DNA of 64,000 nucleotides from the NCBI GenBank assembly GCA_032191485.1, contig JAVDOI010000002.1, positions 10,345,120 through 10,409,119 of the forward strand. Reading direction: 5' to 3'. Of this stretch, positions 1 to 13,485 are shown piece after piece. Under the pieces are notes generated by a model, which saw nothing but the letters and a program-made list of their open reading frames with translations, had not been told where the DNA came from and did not search any database. This stretch comes from Leptoclinus maculatus (Eukaryota; Chordata; Actinopteri; Perciformes; Stichaeidae). The translations under genes were made by a program, and so were the position numbers. Positions within the stretch are counted from its first letter, which is position 1; the number at the start of each line of letters is the position of its first letter.

Positions 1-1140
1 TTTGACAGTTGTATATAAGATTGCTCTCACAAGTTGTCCGGCCCTCCAGTGGGCCACAATGAGTAGTTACACCGGCTCCAGTGACATGTTGGCCAGTGAC
101 ATGTTGCATACAGATAGTTGGTCATAGAAATAAAGACCTGATGCAGTTGCACACCGTGACTACTAGAGGGCACGAGATACACAGGACTGTTTGAACCACG
201 ATCACAAATGGAGCTCGAGAAGCTCACATTTCAATTTTGAGAATTATTAGGAAAAGTAGTTTGTCTTAAGAAAGAGTTTTCTTTTTGTACAACACAGGAA
301 ACATGTTAAGAGTGTTTTTGTATTAATATATATAATAATAAATGTTGAGGTTACACTACAGTAAAGGGATTTTGTTGCATACGACAGTTAGACCTTAATT
401 AACTTTGAATCTCAACCGAAATTTCAAAAAGAAAAAACCTTTTCACAAGATATTGAAGACGACCATGAAATTTGCTTAAATGTCCTCAATAACTCAAACA
501 CGTCGGACATGATTGGGTAGGTATTTGCCAGTCTCTTTAATGTGGAAATGCAAATCATCACAGCATAGGAAGAATCTATTAAAAATGTCATATTCATAAA
601 AGCTTTGTTGTTAAAAATCAAAACATCTTGAATCCCAACCTGAGGCATTTCCAAACAACATAAACAGGAAGTGAAACAAGATAATACTTTACACCCTTCT
701 CCCTTAAAAAGGAAAAAGTTAGCATGACAAAAAAGAAACATCTTTTCTTCTTTTTTTAACAAGAAAATGTTACACATTACAGAGATTACACATCTCTACA
801 TTTCATGTTAAACCACATGTTAGACAATTAAAACTCCAGCAGGAGCAGTCAAAACCCTAAAAATACTTCAAATGTGAAAATTAACTAACTGACCTACGAG
901 CTTCTATCATCACTACGGTCAAAAGGTGCACAAAGCTGAATATGAGTTTAATATACTTTTTTAGGATTCTTATGAACGGTGGAACATTTCCAGATGCTGT
1001 AATTGTGTCGGGTAAGAGCTATACGACAAAATAAACAAAAATATATTCTGTAGGCCGTTAAACTTTCTATGCAATATTGCCATGAACCATGTTGGGCAAA
1101 GAAAACAACAAAACATCGTACTGGCTTCAAGCAGTCAGAC

Positions 1141-1177
<37 letters not shown>

Positions 1178-1350
1178 GGAACTGGAATATACACTAAGTG
1201 TACATTAAGCACCCTGAAAAGGGTACGAATGCAGTAAATAGCTTTTGGTAGTTTGTAAGACACACACACAACAGGATACACTCATGCTCTCAACATACAC
1301 ATATATTATTATAATATAGGGACAATTATTTGGCACAGAAAGTCTCCCCA
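1..1350. other. No gene recognised; AT-rich left flank
   Basis: I see no coding exon with splice sites or family motifs here. The open frames are short and of biased composition. The stretch lies beyond the likely 3' end of dnajb1. It includes a (AAT)n microsatellite at about 1141-1177 and short CA tracts near 1261. Confidence 0.5.
1141..1177. repeat. (AAT)n microsatellite
   Basis: About twelve uninterrupted ATA/AAT trinucleotide units, read directly from the sequence. Confidence 0.95.
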
Positions 1351-1353
1351 CAG

Positions 1354-2349
1354 TTTATTTTACATAAGTAACAAGCTGTGTACTCTCAGATAAAAAGATG
1401 TCGTAAAAGTAAACATTTTGCAAGGTGTGCCGTCTCAAACACACCAGGGATGAACCAATCTGAATGTGTCCTCTCAATTAAATAATTAACGATACAAAGT
1501 ACTTATCAGTGCTCTCTTCCTAAATTAATCATCTGGAACTCACAGGAATCATTCTTACGGAAAGTCACATGACCGTAACTTAATATTTCCTCTGAATTAT
1601 AACTGGAGATATTATCAGTATTTTTAGGGCTTGTGCATATTGCACCGATATTCTTTTAGTCAGTTTATGAGATTGTGGCAGATAGCTGTGACTGAGAGTA
1701 GACAACTGAAACACAGACAAGGAAAGTATATTTAACGTTGATCGGCTCCTTCTGGCCGACACTGATCTGCTTCACCTCTCAGGATCTACACTGTAGAAGA
1801 ATAATCACGTCCTGTTGAGTGATGTCGTAAAAACTACAATCAAGCATGCGTCACTGCACCTGAGGTATTGTTAGCTGGCTGCGTGCTCCCTTAAAGCACT
1901 CCCAAAAAAACTGCTGCTGCTGCGAAAACAAATCCCCAGTTACTATATTACATTTCTAAGAGAACCTAACAAAAACTCTGGCTCTCACGTATCATTATCT
2001 ATATACACACTTCATACGTTAAACTATCTACTTTTCCTCCTTCAATCTGATATTCTAGCAGGCTGCTACTCAACACTGGTACTCACTCAGTTTCCAAGTC
2101 ATCCAACTGACTAGATGTTGGGTAAGAAAAAGCGATTCGGTGTTCAGAAGCTAAAATTAAACTCAGCTGGAACCAAATGTGCCCTGAGCCTCAATCGTCC
2201 AGAAGAGTGCGCCGCTGGAAGCGTTGAAGGTGAAGTGTGTAGGATTTGGCGGCATCTAACGGTGAGGTTGCAGATTGCCACCTCTGCTACACACTGTTCC
2301 TTTAACCTTTCTTTTAGATTATTTTTTGAGGCAAACTTATCATTTCACG
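1354..2349 (-). other. dnajb1: Probable 3' untranslated region of dnajb1
   Basis: This follows the dnajb1 stop codon on the minus strand and has no coding character. A minus-strand AATAAA (TTTATT on plus, 1354-1359) could end the transcript, giving a 3' UTR of about 1 kb. Other cleavage sites cannot be excluded. Confidence 0.4.
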
Positions 2350-4275
2350 TCACGGTGGAAGGATCTGCTTGAGTGCATCTCGTGTGCTTTGGCCCAGTTT
2401 GTCAGGAAATTTCACGGTGAAGTCCAGGACCATGTCGCCCCTCTTCTCGGGGCACTTGGATATGGGGAGCCCTTCTCCCGAAATTCGCTTTTTCATTCCA
2501 GGTCTGACAACGTCTCTGGAGGTCACAGTGATGGTGCGGCCGTCTAGTGTCGGGGCGTTGACTGTGCATCCACACAACGCCTGGAGAGAGAGAGAGAGAA
2601 TGGATGATCAACACCATCTTCACTCAAAGTATTATTGGAACAAGCTAGATTTAAAAGTCTGAGTAATATCACAGTGGTCACTTACTTCTCTGAGTGATAT
2701 TTTTGCAGGATAGATGATATCCGAGCCCTCTCTTCTGAACACCGGGTGGGGTTTATCTTTAACCACAAACACCACGTCTGCAGGAATGTTGCTGGGGGTT
2801 TCATCGCCCTCCTTGGGGAAGGTGATTTTCGTCCCCTCCTTCCAGCCGCGCTTGATGTCGACCGTTAGAATCTTGTCTTCGTTGCGTATGGTGCAGCCGT
2901 CCGGGTTCAGTCTCTTGCGGGAGATCTTCATCTTTTTGGTGCACCCTGAGAAAACCTCCTCCAGGCTCACCTTCAGCTCGTGCATCACGGGCGGGTCCTT
3001 CTTCCTCTCGCGCGCTCTGTGAGGAACTCCTGGGTGCGATTTAAAGGACCTGGGAAACCCACCCATGCCGCCACCACCCATGCCACCGCCCATGCCACCG
3101 CCCATGCTGCCCATTCTCCCCATGCCAAACGGCGCAAAGGGATCGTTGATGTCCATGTTTTCCTCCCCGTTTTGTGCAAAGAAATGATCGAAAGGGCTGC
3201 GGCCACCGAAGAACTCCGCAAACATCGCGTGAGGGTCTCCATGGAAGGTGTAGTTGTAGCTTTGGCCGCTGTGTCCTCCACCTCCACCTCCACCGCCGGC
3301 TGAACCCTTCAATCCTACAGCAAGCATCAGAGCACACAATGAAATACAACCTGAATGCACATCAGTAACAAGAAATTGCACATTGCATTGTTTCACAATT
3401 CTCTTATAAAAACAGATCACAGTGATCTGTTTTTTAAATCAGTAGAGTAAAAAATACCCAAAATGTCGCTGGTTTCAAGTTATAACTTTACAGATACTAA
3501 TATTAATGTGCTTGACTGTGTTTAATTTTTACCGTAAATGATTGATCCTGACAAAAATGCGACGATGAAAATATTTATGAGTTGCAAGACTAGTAATGAT
3601 CTCATGCTGCAAGCAATGAAAGTCTATAGATATAGTGTTTTTGTTTTTTAACGCCACATTTGAAGTCACATGGTCTGTCTCCGTCTTTGCCCATAATAAT
3701 GTGAACAATAACATTGCAGCCTTACGGCACAAATAAGTACATTTTTGAGATGTTTAAAACAGAATTATCATTCCGATGACAGACAAACAGGACAGACAAC
3801 CCGTTGTTTCCAGTAGGTTCTCCGGCGACACCTATTGTAACGTGACACACACATCTCCTCATTGTTTGGTTACTAGTGTAGAAATAATAAAAACAGCAAT
3901 GACCGATTAGGAGGATGTATCTTAGCATATTATCTGCAAGACTCAACGTGCAAATGCATGTTTTGCTAAAGATTGTAACGTCACAAGTTGCGTGTAAAAG
4001 TAACTATAGTGGCACAAACTACACCACAACATGCACGCTGTGCGGAGAGTTCAGTCAACGTTACCTTCTTCTCCGAAGCGATCATAAACGTCCTTCTTCT
4101 TGACGTCACTGAGGACATCGTAGGCTTCGGCGATCTCTTTGAATTTATCTTCTGCTCCGGGAGACTTGTTTTTGTCGGGATGAAAGCGCAAGGCCTGCTT
4201 TCTGTACGCCTTTTTTATCTCTTCTTCGGAGGCACCTTTGGCTATTCCTAGCACTTTGTAGTAATCTTTACCCAT
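2350..4275 (-). CDS. dnajb1: DnaJ homolog subfamily B member 1 (Hsp40), 3 coding exons
   Basis: Class B J-domain co-chaperone of the cytosol and nucleus. It delivers clients to Hsp70 and stimulates Hsp70 ATPase. Coding exons on minus: 4275-4065, 3314-2686 and 2580-2350, all with GT-AG sites and matching phases, giving 356 residues (human about 340). The J domain is residues 1-70, starting MGKDYYKVLGIAKG, with the HPD motif at 32-34. A Gly/Met-rich linker follows, slightly expanded by GGGMGGGM-type repeats. Two C-terminal substrate-binding domains then run through MHELKVSLEEVFSGCTKKMK and GLPISKCPEKRGD to the end LKQILPP. The start is fixed by the conserved N terminus. It stands alone on this strand. 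A perfect heat-shock element lies about 310 bp upstream of the start codon. Teleosts often carry two paralogues (a/b), and I cannot say which this is. Confidence 0.96.
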
Positions 4276-4586
4276 GTCAAGAACCGGTCACTTCTTCTTC
4301 TTCCACTTTATAAAGACATAGTCATCGCAGAAGCCAACAACACATCCAGCATGTCCAGTGTGTGCGTCCAGCAAGCGGGATCCACCGCAGCTGTCGCTGA
4401 TGCGGACGAGCTAGCTAGCTAACTGTCAAGGTTAGCTTCCCTCACTTGTCAACGTCCGTAGACAACTTCCTACTGTTCTCTGAGATGAGGACATAAAACG
4501 TAATTTAACTTAAGCTGCACAACATACAACGACGAGTTCATACTCGAGTGGCCGTGTGTTGCCACCGAGCTGAAAACCCGTACGAA

Positions 4587-4599
4587 GAAACTTCTGGAA
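4587..4599. promoter_or_regulatory. Perfect three-unit heat-shock element upstream of dnajb1
   Basis: The sequence GAAACTTCTGGAA fits GAAnnTTCnnGAA exactly, and one more GAA unit abuts it on the left. It lies 312 bp upstream of the dnajb1 start codon, a plausible promoter position. HSF1 drives DNAJB1 in vertebrates, so the site fits the gene. Binding is inferred. Confidence 0.7.
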
Positions 4600-4949
4600 G
4601 GAGCTGCTGCTGCTGCTGTGTGTCACAACTACCGAGTCAAGAGGACTCACTGCTAACAACTTCCGGTATAGGTTGAACCAAAAGCAGTGCAGTAGTGGTC
4701 AAGAAGTGGCCAGATCTATCTTTAAATAAAAGACTGTAACTATCTGAAACACTTAGCAGCAGCGCATCGGGGGGAAACATGGTCTTGTTTGGATTGCTGC
4801 TATGAATTAGCTTTTTGCATCAATCATCGACCCTTTTAGTACTATTTTCATATGAGTACGCATGCGCAGGTGCTGTCGTTCCTGCTGCCAAGGCTGTCCA
4901 CACGTCAGGCTTCACATTATACACTGTAGACTGACATCAGTAGTAATCA

Positions 4950-5450
4950 TAGTGGAATGTAACTGAGTAGGCCTACATTTACTCAAGTACTGTACTTAAG
5001 TATAATTCAGAGGAAGGCCCTCTTTATTTGAGTCATTTAGTATGTTATGCTACTTCATACGTCTACTTTGTAGATTCAGGTTATTGATAGAAATCAACTC
5101 ATCAATTATAATATATTATTAAAGGTCAAGTTGCCCAGCAGTAGTGACAATTATCTCTACCTTTACCAGCAGGGACATTAAAGTGAAGTACACAATAATG
5201 CATCACTGATTATAATCCAGTAATATAATATATATATATGCTCCTGAAATGGGCCATAATGCATAATAAATACTTACTTACTACAACTATTACTTTTTTG
5301 ATGCTAATACTTTTGTACTTCATGTAATAGTTTGATTGCAGGACTTTTAGTAAACAGATTATGTTTACACTTATGTAGCCTATTGCTACTTTAACTAAAG
5401 TGAAAGGTCTGAGTACCTCTTCCACCACTGAGTAAGTTATAAATAGATAA
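4950..5450. repeat. Degenerate teleost dispersed repeat
   Basis: Text such as CATTTACTCAAGTACTGTAC, CTACTTCATACG and GAGTACCTCTTCCACCACTG is the signature of a repeat that occurs many times in percomorph genomes, often near genes. The copy has diverged internally. Family assignment is from memory of the repeat text, not a database search. Confidence 0.7.
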
Positions 5451-5459
5451 AAGTAATTA

Positions 5460-7800
5460 TAAGGAGAATCAACTGTATCTGCCAGGTACACCTAGCAACA
5501 TGTTGTATTCAAACACGCTAGCCCAAATCCTACCTTCATGAAAGTTAGTTATGTTGTTATTTTATTTATTTAACCACCTCTGGACAAAACAGCTCTCGCA
5601 ACTGCGTATATGTTGACACATACAAGTAATTTGACTCTTGTTTCCAGTGGCTCTCAGTACACACAGTGACAAGAAGACGGACACTGGAAGAAATGTAGAA
5701 AACATGTGCTTAACAAAAATGAGCAAACTTAAACATAAAAATATCACATATGCTACATCAATGGACAACGACCACACAGTATTTACCTTCTACAAAGACT
5801 GTGAACTGTATGTGCACGTTTGTGGAATGATTTGTGCTATATTATATGTATATATATATATGTATGTATATTTTTTGTAAGAGTGCATCGCAGTGCAAGG
5901 TATGCTGGAATAAATATTGTATGGCTAATGCAACATTTCATATATATATGTATGTACAGAGGTAGTTCATGTGAACATGTTGAAGAAGAACACAATCTGC
6001 TCAGTAGAGGGATTTCATGTACATGTCAATGTCAGTGCGTATAAATAATTTATGACTGCAGTGGAGTGGTTTGGTGTAGCGTTATTGCACAGGTGGCTAA
6101 ATTAACTGTTCGTGGGTGTGTTGGGTTGTGGAAAGAGACTGCCCATAGTTGTTCACTGGTTGTACTGGTTGTAAAGTGCTCTGTAGCGCACACCAGAGGG
6201 GGCAAGTTGAAATAAGTTATGTCAAGAGTGACAGTGTGGGGTCTGTAATGATTAACGCAGCCTGTTTCCTGACTCAGGACGTGTGCTAGTGCTGGAGGGT
6301 TTGGCCAGTTGGCATCAATTATTTTTCTTATATATCAGAACTACGGACTCTAATATGTGCATATGTCAAAATGCAAAAGCTTTCCTCACAGAGGTACTCC
6401 CTTTTCTAGGACCAGTGTGTTTATATTGCTGTTACTGTGTCCACCAGCTGCAGACGCAACATTCAAAAATATATTCCCAAATCAAATTTAGAGATAGAAC
6501 CCCGAAGATGGTGAATTCAAAGACGTACATCCAAAACTTCTAAGATTAAATTGATCTCTTCCTGTCATGTCAAATCTTCAATTACTCGATGAATAAGGCT
6601 GTGGTTTGAAGAATGTGACAATGTTGCAACGAGAGAGTAAAAATGAGTGACACTGAGGACAAGTGATCCCATGGACTCCCACGTCACCGCATTCCTCTCA
6701 CGTCAGTCAAGCGTTTTGCCGCCTTTGAAAAAGAAGCAGGTCCAGTTCAGCATATATTTGAGATGGATTTTTTTCACCACATATACACTGCTGTCTTTCT
6801 GTTCATCGGTGTGAAAATGAATTCGGTTTATCACATATGAGACTCAAAAAACGGTCTTGGAATGCAAACAGTGATATGGCTGCCTGCTGCTGGCTTGGAC
6901 TGCTCCTGCTGGTTTTAAATAGACCCACAGAATATAGATATGCAGTTGGCTATGTGCGATGATCAGTTGACCCTGTGCGACGAAAGGCATCTTTGATCTT
7001 CTCCCAATCAGCATTTCCTTTGCCCTCCTCCCACCACGAACCTCCTTGAAGTATTTTAGAAAACAATGCTGTTCGCAAAGCCTTGAACCGCACTGGTCTT
7101 GAAATAAACCCGGTCCGTCTTTGTCATGGAGGTCAGAAAGAGAAAAGAATATCAGTCACACAGGTGGTCTGGGGGAGGGGGAAGTGTTGTCTTTCACCCC
7201 ACGGTTTAGGCTTTTAATGGGGGCTCGTCACTGTGCGACAAAGCGAGGAGCAGAGCAGACAGGAGACGTGTCTTATAGGTCTAATGAGAGCGCATTGGCA
7301 TCTGTCACTGGGTAGGGCTGTGTGTGACTGCCCAAGGTTACCAAGCTGGTGCAGAGCAAATCAGGCAACTTATATTTAGCCTTGCAAATGGCGCGCTATG
7401 GATTATGTCTTGGGGCTCTCCGGTTTCGTCTTCAGTGCGTTTTGTAGCATGAAAGGGGGGCTGTGGATCATGAAGAGGCTGCTATTCAGGTGAGGAGCAG
7501 GTTCATTTCATGTTCTCGGACCAGCTCTCCTTCCACTTGTCCTCAGTTTCTTCCCCTTCTCGCTTGTCTCCACTCTGTCACATACAGACAGTCCATCTGG
7601 GGGGGGAAAACGTGTTTATGGTCTCACATGCTTCTTCCGGAGGTGGAGGGCTATTCAGAGAGTCCAAAAGGCACCAAAGAAGACTGACAGTTGTGTAAAG
7701 GGGGAGCAGGGAATTGTATCCCAGACCAGCAGAGGACAACCAGTGTGATTGGACATATTCCAGATTACTTCAGCAGGCCGCTGAGGTTGGGGATTAAACA
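5460..7800. other. Intergenic region between dnajb1 and tecr
   Basis: No coding exon is recognisable. Short TATATA tracts occur near 5844-5870 and 5940-5960. The right part, upstream of the tecr coding start, should contain its promoter and any non-coding first exon, but I cannot place them. An AACAG acceptor-like end six bases before the tecr ATG suggests an upstream 5' UTR exon. Confidence 0.4.
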
Positions 7801-7805
7801 GTATC

Positions 7806-10800
7806 ATGGATGTACTCGCCTTAGAGGCAAAGAGTGTAAATGGAGCAGAATCTGAGAAGAAGTCTTCATCGAGGCCAAAACCAAAACCTCCCAAAAAGGC
7901 CAAAAGGATTGTTTACTTTGAGGTGGAGATCGTGGACTTAAAGACTAGAGAGAAACTGCTGCTGCTGGATAAGGTGAGGGTTTCTGATTACACTCGCCTT
8001 TTATATTGAGCATAATGATTTTAGAAGACTGATGATACTTGATTTAACTGGTGCATGATGGTCACACATGTTTAAGTCCTGACGACAAAAAGGCACACAG
8101 AGTGCTTGATACCTCGCATGCCACAGATTTGATGATCAATTAGTTCAGTGTATCGCCTCCCGGTGCGTTCCTTTTTTAAAGTTCCGTAATTTAAACATCT
8201 CACGCCTGTTCTAAAAGTAGCACAGGCCGACTCTGTGATCACTTTGCAGGGAAGTCAGAGGAAACATGTTTGTTTTAGCTCAAGAACTATACGGGGGTCA
8301 TCACTGTTGAGCTGCCGGGTAAATTCACACATGTTCGTCTTACTTCACGGTCGGTCCTGTCAAAGTGCAGCTATTATCAGTTACAGTTCGGTTGAGCGAG
8401 GGGTTGTACTTAGGAGGTGAGAATTCTTTTCTGTTCCAGCTACAGTACAGGCGGCCTGTGCTGCACTGGGCCAACACACACGATTAGTAGCTGTACAAAT
8501 GTGCAGAGCCGTGTCAAAAAAAAAACGCGAGGGATCACATTGCTCGTGAAAATGGCAAAATGCAAGTGTGACAACATTCCAAAAGAAATGAAGTAAACAG
8601 TAATACAGATCTGACTTTTGTATTTTTAGTGTTCCTTGTCTTGTAAATTGACTTTTTAAAATGTCAACATGGCAGCCTGCACACTAATGTTGCTGATAAT
8701 AATCCTATTTAAAGTAAGGGTTATGTCTACATTGTGGTTGCAGGTGGAGCCAACGGCCACTGTTTTGGATATCAAAGCTTTATTTCAGAAATCATGTAAG
8801 TAAGTTTAAGACAACTACATTTTCATTTACTATTTATTCCAACCTTAATTCTTAAAAGATAATCTCTCGAGCATTGCCCAGAGTAAAGTTCCTCTCTGTT
8901 TTCGACAGATCCAAAGTGGTATCCAGCCAGACAATCCCTGCGTTTGGATCCAAGTGCGTCTGCTTTTGTACAACAAATACTGCATTTGTATTATTTGATA
9001 GGTTGTTGTGACGAAGTTATGTGATGTTGTCTGGTCTTATCTCGGCTGTCGTGTTATTTAGAGGCAAAGTGTCTCAAGGATGAAGAAATTCTGCAGACGC
9101 TTCCTGTGGGAACCACAGCCAGCTTTTACTTCAGGGATCTAGGACCCCAGCTCACATGGGGAACGGTGAGTCCACACCTGCACAGACCCACAATATTCAG
9201 GACCATACAGAGATGTTTGCCTTTTTAAGTCATGCGTGTTACTTTAAGCACGTTTTTTAACCTACTATACAACTTGTTTTAAGACCGATTCCCACCTTTC
9301 CACCTTTCTTTGGTATCTCGTGATAAAAAAACAACTTCAAAAGTGGGAATTCACTCTTGAGTATGGATTGAAATAATCTGCCTGTTCCTAATTTCAAGGA
9401 TGCTCCAGCATTCAAGATCTCATCCTCTGAACAGCAACCCTTTGAATGCAAGAATTGATTTAATTCACATGGTTCCTTTCAAGTCTTAAGTTTGCATGCT
9501 TGTCTTCTGGATTGTATTTTGCGTGTGATTGACTGTCAGTGAAAGAGGCTTTGCTCTGCGTAAATAGTCTGCAAATTGTTCACCATTTGGATTTAATAGG
9601 CTGAAACATGCAACGCCGCTGGTATTGCCTTTTAAGATTCTTGTACATTAAATATAAACACCCACTATCTCACCCACTCAATAACTCATGAATATAAATA
9701 TCAACCCACAGTGACAGATAGAGGTGACTTCCTGTGGTTCGTTTTTTTCGCTCACCTCCTGCACCGCTTGTCCTCTTGTCCTAGGACATATAATCTCACA
9801 GCCCCATTTCTCCCAAAGGTGTTTATCCCCCTGACCTCCCACTCGCCTTTAACTGGGCCTCTTTACTCACCCTTGCTCACCAAGTCTCTACATTCCCTGT
9901 CCTAACCAACCCTGTCACCAACCCCCTGCACCCTGTCAGGCTGCAGACCGATGTGCCACTGTGGGTGCAGGAGCATGAGGTGCCCCAGCAGAGATCACCA
10001 GTAGCCATTGGTCAGGCGTGCTGACTGAGCCAGGGCTCTGCTGGAGGTGCTGATTCAGGCATCGATTTCACTGTCAGCTGTGCTGCTGCTACGCTTGATC
10101 ATTTGTGGAAAGCTGGTATTACAAGCTGCCTTAGTGTCTAATTTGCTCCAATGGGCACATGTTGAACACTATTATTGTTACACTTGAATGGTTGTAGAAC
10201 TAGATGGACTGTTTTTTTGTTTTAAGATGGACTTGACTAATGGGTTATTAGAGAAGGCAGATCCATACCGGTGTCAGTTGCACGCTCTTCCCTTTGGCAG
10301 AGGGTTTAGACTGGCAAAGTGCTTATCTAACAGCAAAGACATATTCTATTTCTACTAGTTTGTGTATTTTCTATGAGAGAAGTTGATCATTAGAGATGTT
10401 AATTGTAATGCTGTTCATGTGTTCATTCATGAGTTTTGCATATTTTTGCACTCCTTCGCATGCACCTGGTTGCAAACCAGGAAAAACTCAAATGAAAGCA
10501 TTTCTGTCTTTTCTTTGCCCACGTCAGGTGTTCCTGACAGAGTGTGTGGGCCCGCTGATCATCTACTTAATGTTCTACTTCCACCTTCCCTTCATCTACT
10601 CTCCGAAATATGACTTCACCAGCAGCAAGCACTGGATCGTACAGTGAGTGTCAGCTTTCCCATGTTTTCGGGGATCTGTTGCAGTGTCCAGGCTTTGCAC
10701 AGATGGCCCCTTCAACATGGCGAACACTAGTGAAGCATATTTCTATGGTGACAGGACCAAGTGTAATGGACTGCAGCGAGGCGCTGCATTAATCACAGCT

Positions 10801-12322
10801 AAATATGCAAGTGTGTGTGTGTGTGTGTGTGTCCTGTTGCAGCTTGGCCTGCATATGTCACTCCTTTCACTACATCAAGAGGATCCTGGAGACACTGTTT
10901 GTCCATCGCATCTCCCATGGGACCATGCCTCTCAAAAACATATTTAAGGTGAGAGAGACTGCATCATTTCGATCTTTGAATATGATTTACGGTGCATTAT
11001 TACTTTGTGCTGTGTTCTCATTCTCGGAAATGCGTGTGGAGCCTTATCTTGACAGTGTGACTTATTATAGTCCCTCTTTCTATTTCAGAACTGTGGCTAT
11101 TACTGGTGCACTGCAGCTTGGATGGCGTACTACATTAACCACCCTCTCTATACCACACCCTGTAAGTGCAGACCACTGCAATTCTCACTTTAACTCATCA
11201 GTTGCGGTTGACTTTCATCTTAATCCCTTTTTTTCTGTGACACATCGACAGATTACGGGCAGATGCAGGTGAACACAGGACTTTACATTTTCCTGGTAAG
11301 AGATCTGTATGCACATTTATGGCGTCGTGAGGGAATCTTAAACCAAACAATCTATTGTTATGTAGATTATCATCTTTGGATGTCTTTACTCCCGCAGTTC
11401 TGTCAAATTGGGAATTTTTCCATCCATGTTGCTCTTCGTAACCTCAAACCACCAGGTGAGAATTGTCCAACAAGGCATATAGTGTTAGCAGTCTAATTAA
11501 AAAAAAAAAAAAAAGCAGCCAACAGTGCGGGGCAATACAGTGCTTTAATTGTTTTTACCCATCATCTCAGGTTCAAAAACCAAGAAGATTCCTTACCCAA
11601 CAAAAAATCCCTTCACATGGATGTTTTGGCTGGTGTCTTGTCCGAACTACACATATGAGGTAAGCAGATACGCAAGTAGACGCAAATAGAAAATACTGTC
11701 TGGAAAACACAAAAAGGAAATGTTATACTGAAAAGAATATAACTTTGGTAGATATTCACTTGTTCATATGGGCCTATTGTCCTAAGACAGACAAGACAAA
11801 TTGTGAACCTATCTTTTAATGTTAAATTATATGTTTTCTCAGTTTTCTACTCCTTTATGAATAAGAATCCGTTCGTAAGAAGATGATGTCTTTCAAGGGA
11901 TGTCTCTTATCAGTTTGGTTATTGTTTTGTAGCAAGTAACATCCCACATTTGAACACCGAAATACTGAAGGCTGAATGTTGTGTGCATGTTTGTGCAACA
12001 CAGCAGCAGTAAACAGTACTTATGTTTCATCGTTGCAACATGAGATGCACTCTTGCTGCCATCTACTGGTTGCGTTCTACACGTGTCACATAAATCTCAA
12101 TGCACTGTGTTTGTGTGTGTGTGTCTGTGTGTGTATGAATGCTCACAGGTGGGCTCCTGGATCGGCTTCACAGTGATGACGCAGTGTGTGCCCGTGGCTT
12201 CCTTCACTCTCGTGGCCTTCATCCAGATGACCGTGTGGGCCAAAGGCAAACACGGCAGCTACTTAAAGGAGTTCAGAGATTATCCGACCCTGCGCTCCTC
12301 CATACTCCCCTTCATCATGTAG
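7806..12322 (+). CDS. tecr: Very-long-chain trans-2,3-enoyl-CoA reductase, 11 coding exons
   Basis: ER membrane enzyme for the last step of each very-long-chain fatty acid elongation cycle: NADPH-dependent reduction of trans-2-enoyl-CoA. It also acts in sphingosine degradation. Exons: 7806-7973, 8744-8795, 8909-8953, 9062-9165, 10528-10643, 10843-10948, 11089-11161, 11252-11295, 11398-11455, 11571-11659, 12149-12322. All have GT-AG borders and consistent phase, giving 342 residues. An N-terminal ubiquitin-like region (FEVEIVDLKTREKLLLLDK, then WYPARQSLRLDP) precedes a multi-pass steroid 5-alpha-reductase-type domain. That domain carries HLACICHSFHYIKR, YYINHPLYT, KNPFTWMFWLVSCPNYTYE and VGSWIGF. 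The closest family member I recall is TECR rather than TECRL. Unlike the short human N terminus, this exon adds about 34 residues rich in Lys and Pro before the conserved part. Paralogue (a or b) not determined. Confidence 0.96.
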
Positions 12323-13485
12323 AGCCTGGCAGAGAAAACAACGTTTGATACCCACATCCATCCCCTCGCTGATCAGGTCTTTTCTTTAAGGACCTTTCCC
12401 ACACTGGATGTCAGAAAGTGTGTGCTGAGGTCAACAAGCATGGATGGATTTTGGTCGGATGGACTCCATGTAGCATTTGTGTCACATGAAACTCCATAGC
12501 AAGGATTGTTGGACTGGTGAATGCAGGACTGTTAAGAGGCGGAGGAAGCGATCAGAGTGAAATACAGCAAAAGTCTTAATATAATGTTGTATGTATATTT
12601 TGCTACTTTTGAAAAATACATATGCAACTATTTATTTTTGCTTTACTGTTGCATTGAGAGTGCCGTTTAGTTTTTTTTTTTTTTAAACACATCATTTTCA
12701 TAGATTTTGGCAACCTGATCAGTGGAACCAAGAGGCTAATCTGCATTGTCAAGCTCGTGTGCAGCTGGAGCTGACAACTTTGTGGCCTCATGCAGGGCTC
12801 TACTGATCCAAGTGACATTTACACTACAGCCGTGATAGTGCTTTCTGGATTACAAATTGTGTGCCGAGTCCTAACCAAGGGTGAGGAGAAAATCTTTTCT
12901 TTTTATCTGTACATGGATCAAAAGTGTATTTCTAGTATAGGGAAAAACAAATAAGTAAAAAAAACACACTGCAGACAGCATACACACGTACATGTCCTAC
13001 AAAGACAAATACCTCTTACTTTCACAAGATGATTATGGTGCAAAAAGCAGAAAAAGAACAAGTGTCAGTAATCAAACCATCTGCATTAGTGTTACATATT
13101 TAGTACGTTTTTGTGCATTGTCAGCGTTGATTTTATTTGTGTACTAATCTGAAGAGTTGTGCAGCTACAAACACAGACTGAAACTTTGTAGAATTGTGCT
13201 TTCCAGGATTGGATAAGGTTATAGGAAATACACATGCAATATTCTTTTGCTATTCCTTTTTCACAGAACGCTGCATCGACTGAACCTTCGAATTAAATAA
13301 GTTTTATTTTATTTAACAAAATGTCCCTGCTACAATTTTTGTGTGAGGAGAGCATTCAGTGGCGAGCGGGACTTTTACTTGAAGTGAAAAGTTTGTTTAC
13401 AATATTTCCCTCACACTCTGACCCACTGAAACAATTGTTTTTAAGTTATTAACACAAGTTAAATAAACAGAAAATAAGTGACTGA
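12323..13485 (+). other. tecr: Probable tecr 3' untranslated region
   Basis: Non-coding sequence after the tecr stop. A plus-strand AATAAA at 13462-13467 (within AAATAAACAG) is a good candidate poly(A) signal, giving a UTR of about 1.16 kb. I saw no other clear exon in it. Confidence 0.5.

Noticed and set aside
2714..3303. Plus-strand and frame-shifted open frames over dnajb1 exon 2
   Set aside because: They are shadows of the Gly/Met-rich coding exon and lack start context, splice support and domains.
4308..4313. TATAAA on minus upstream of dnajb1
   Set aside because: It lies only about 35 bp before the start codon, which would leave almost no 5' UTR, so a functional TATA box is doubtful.
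9700..10110. C-rich stretch in tecr intron 4, considered as an extra exon
   Set aside because: Flanking tecr exons join in phase without it, and its frames contain no family sequence.
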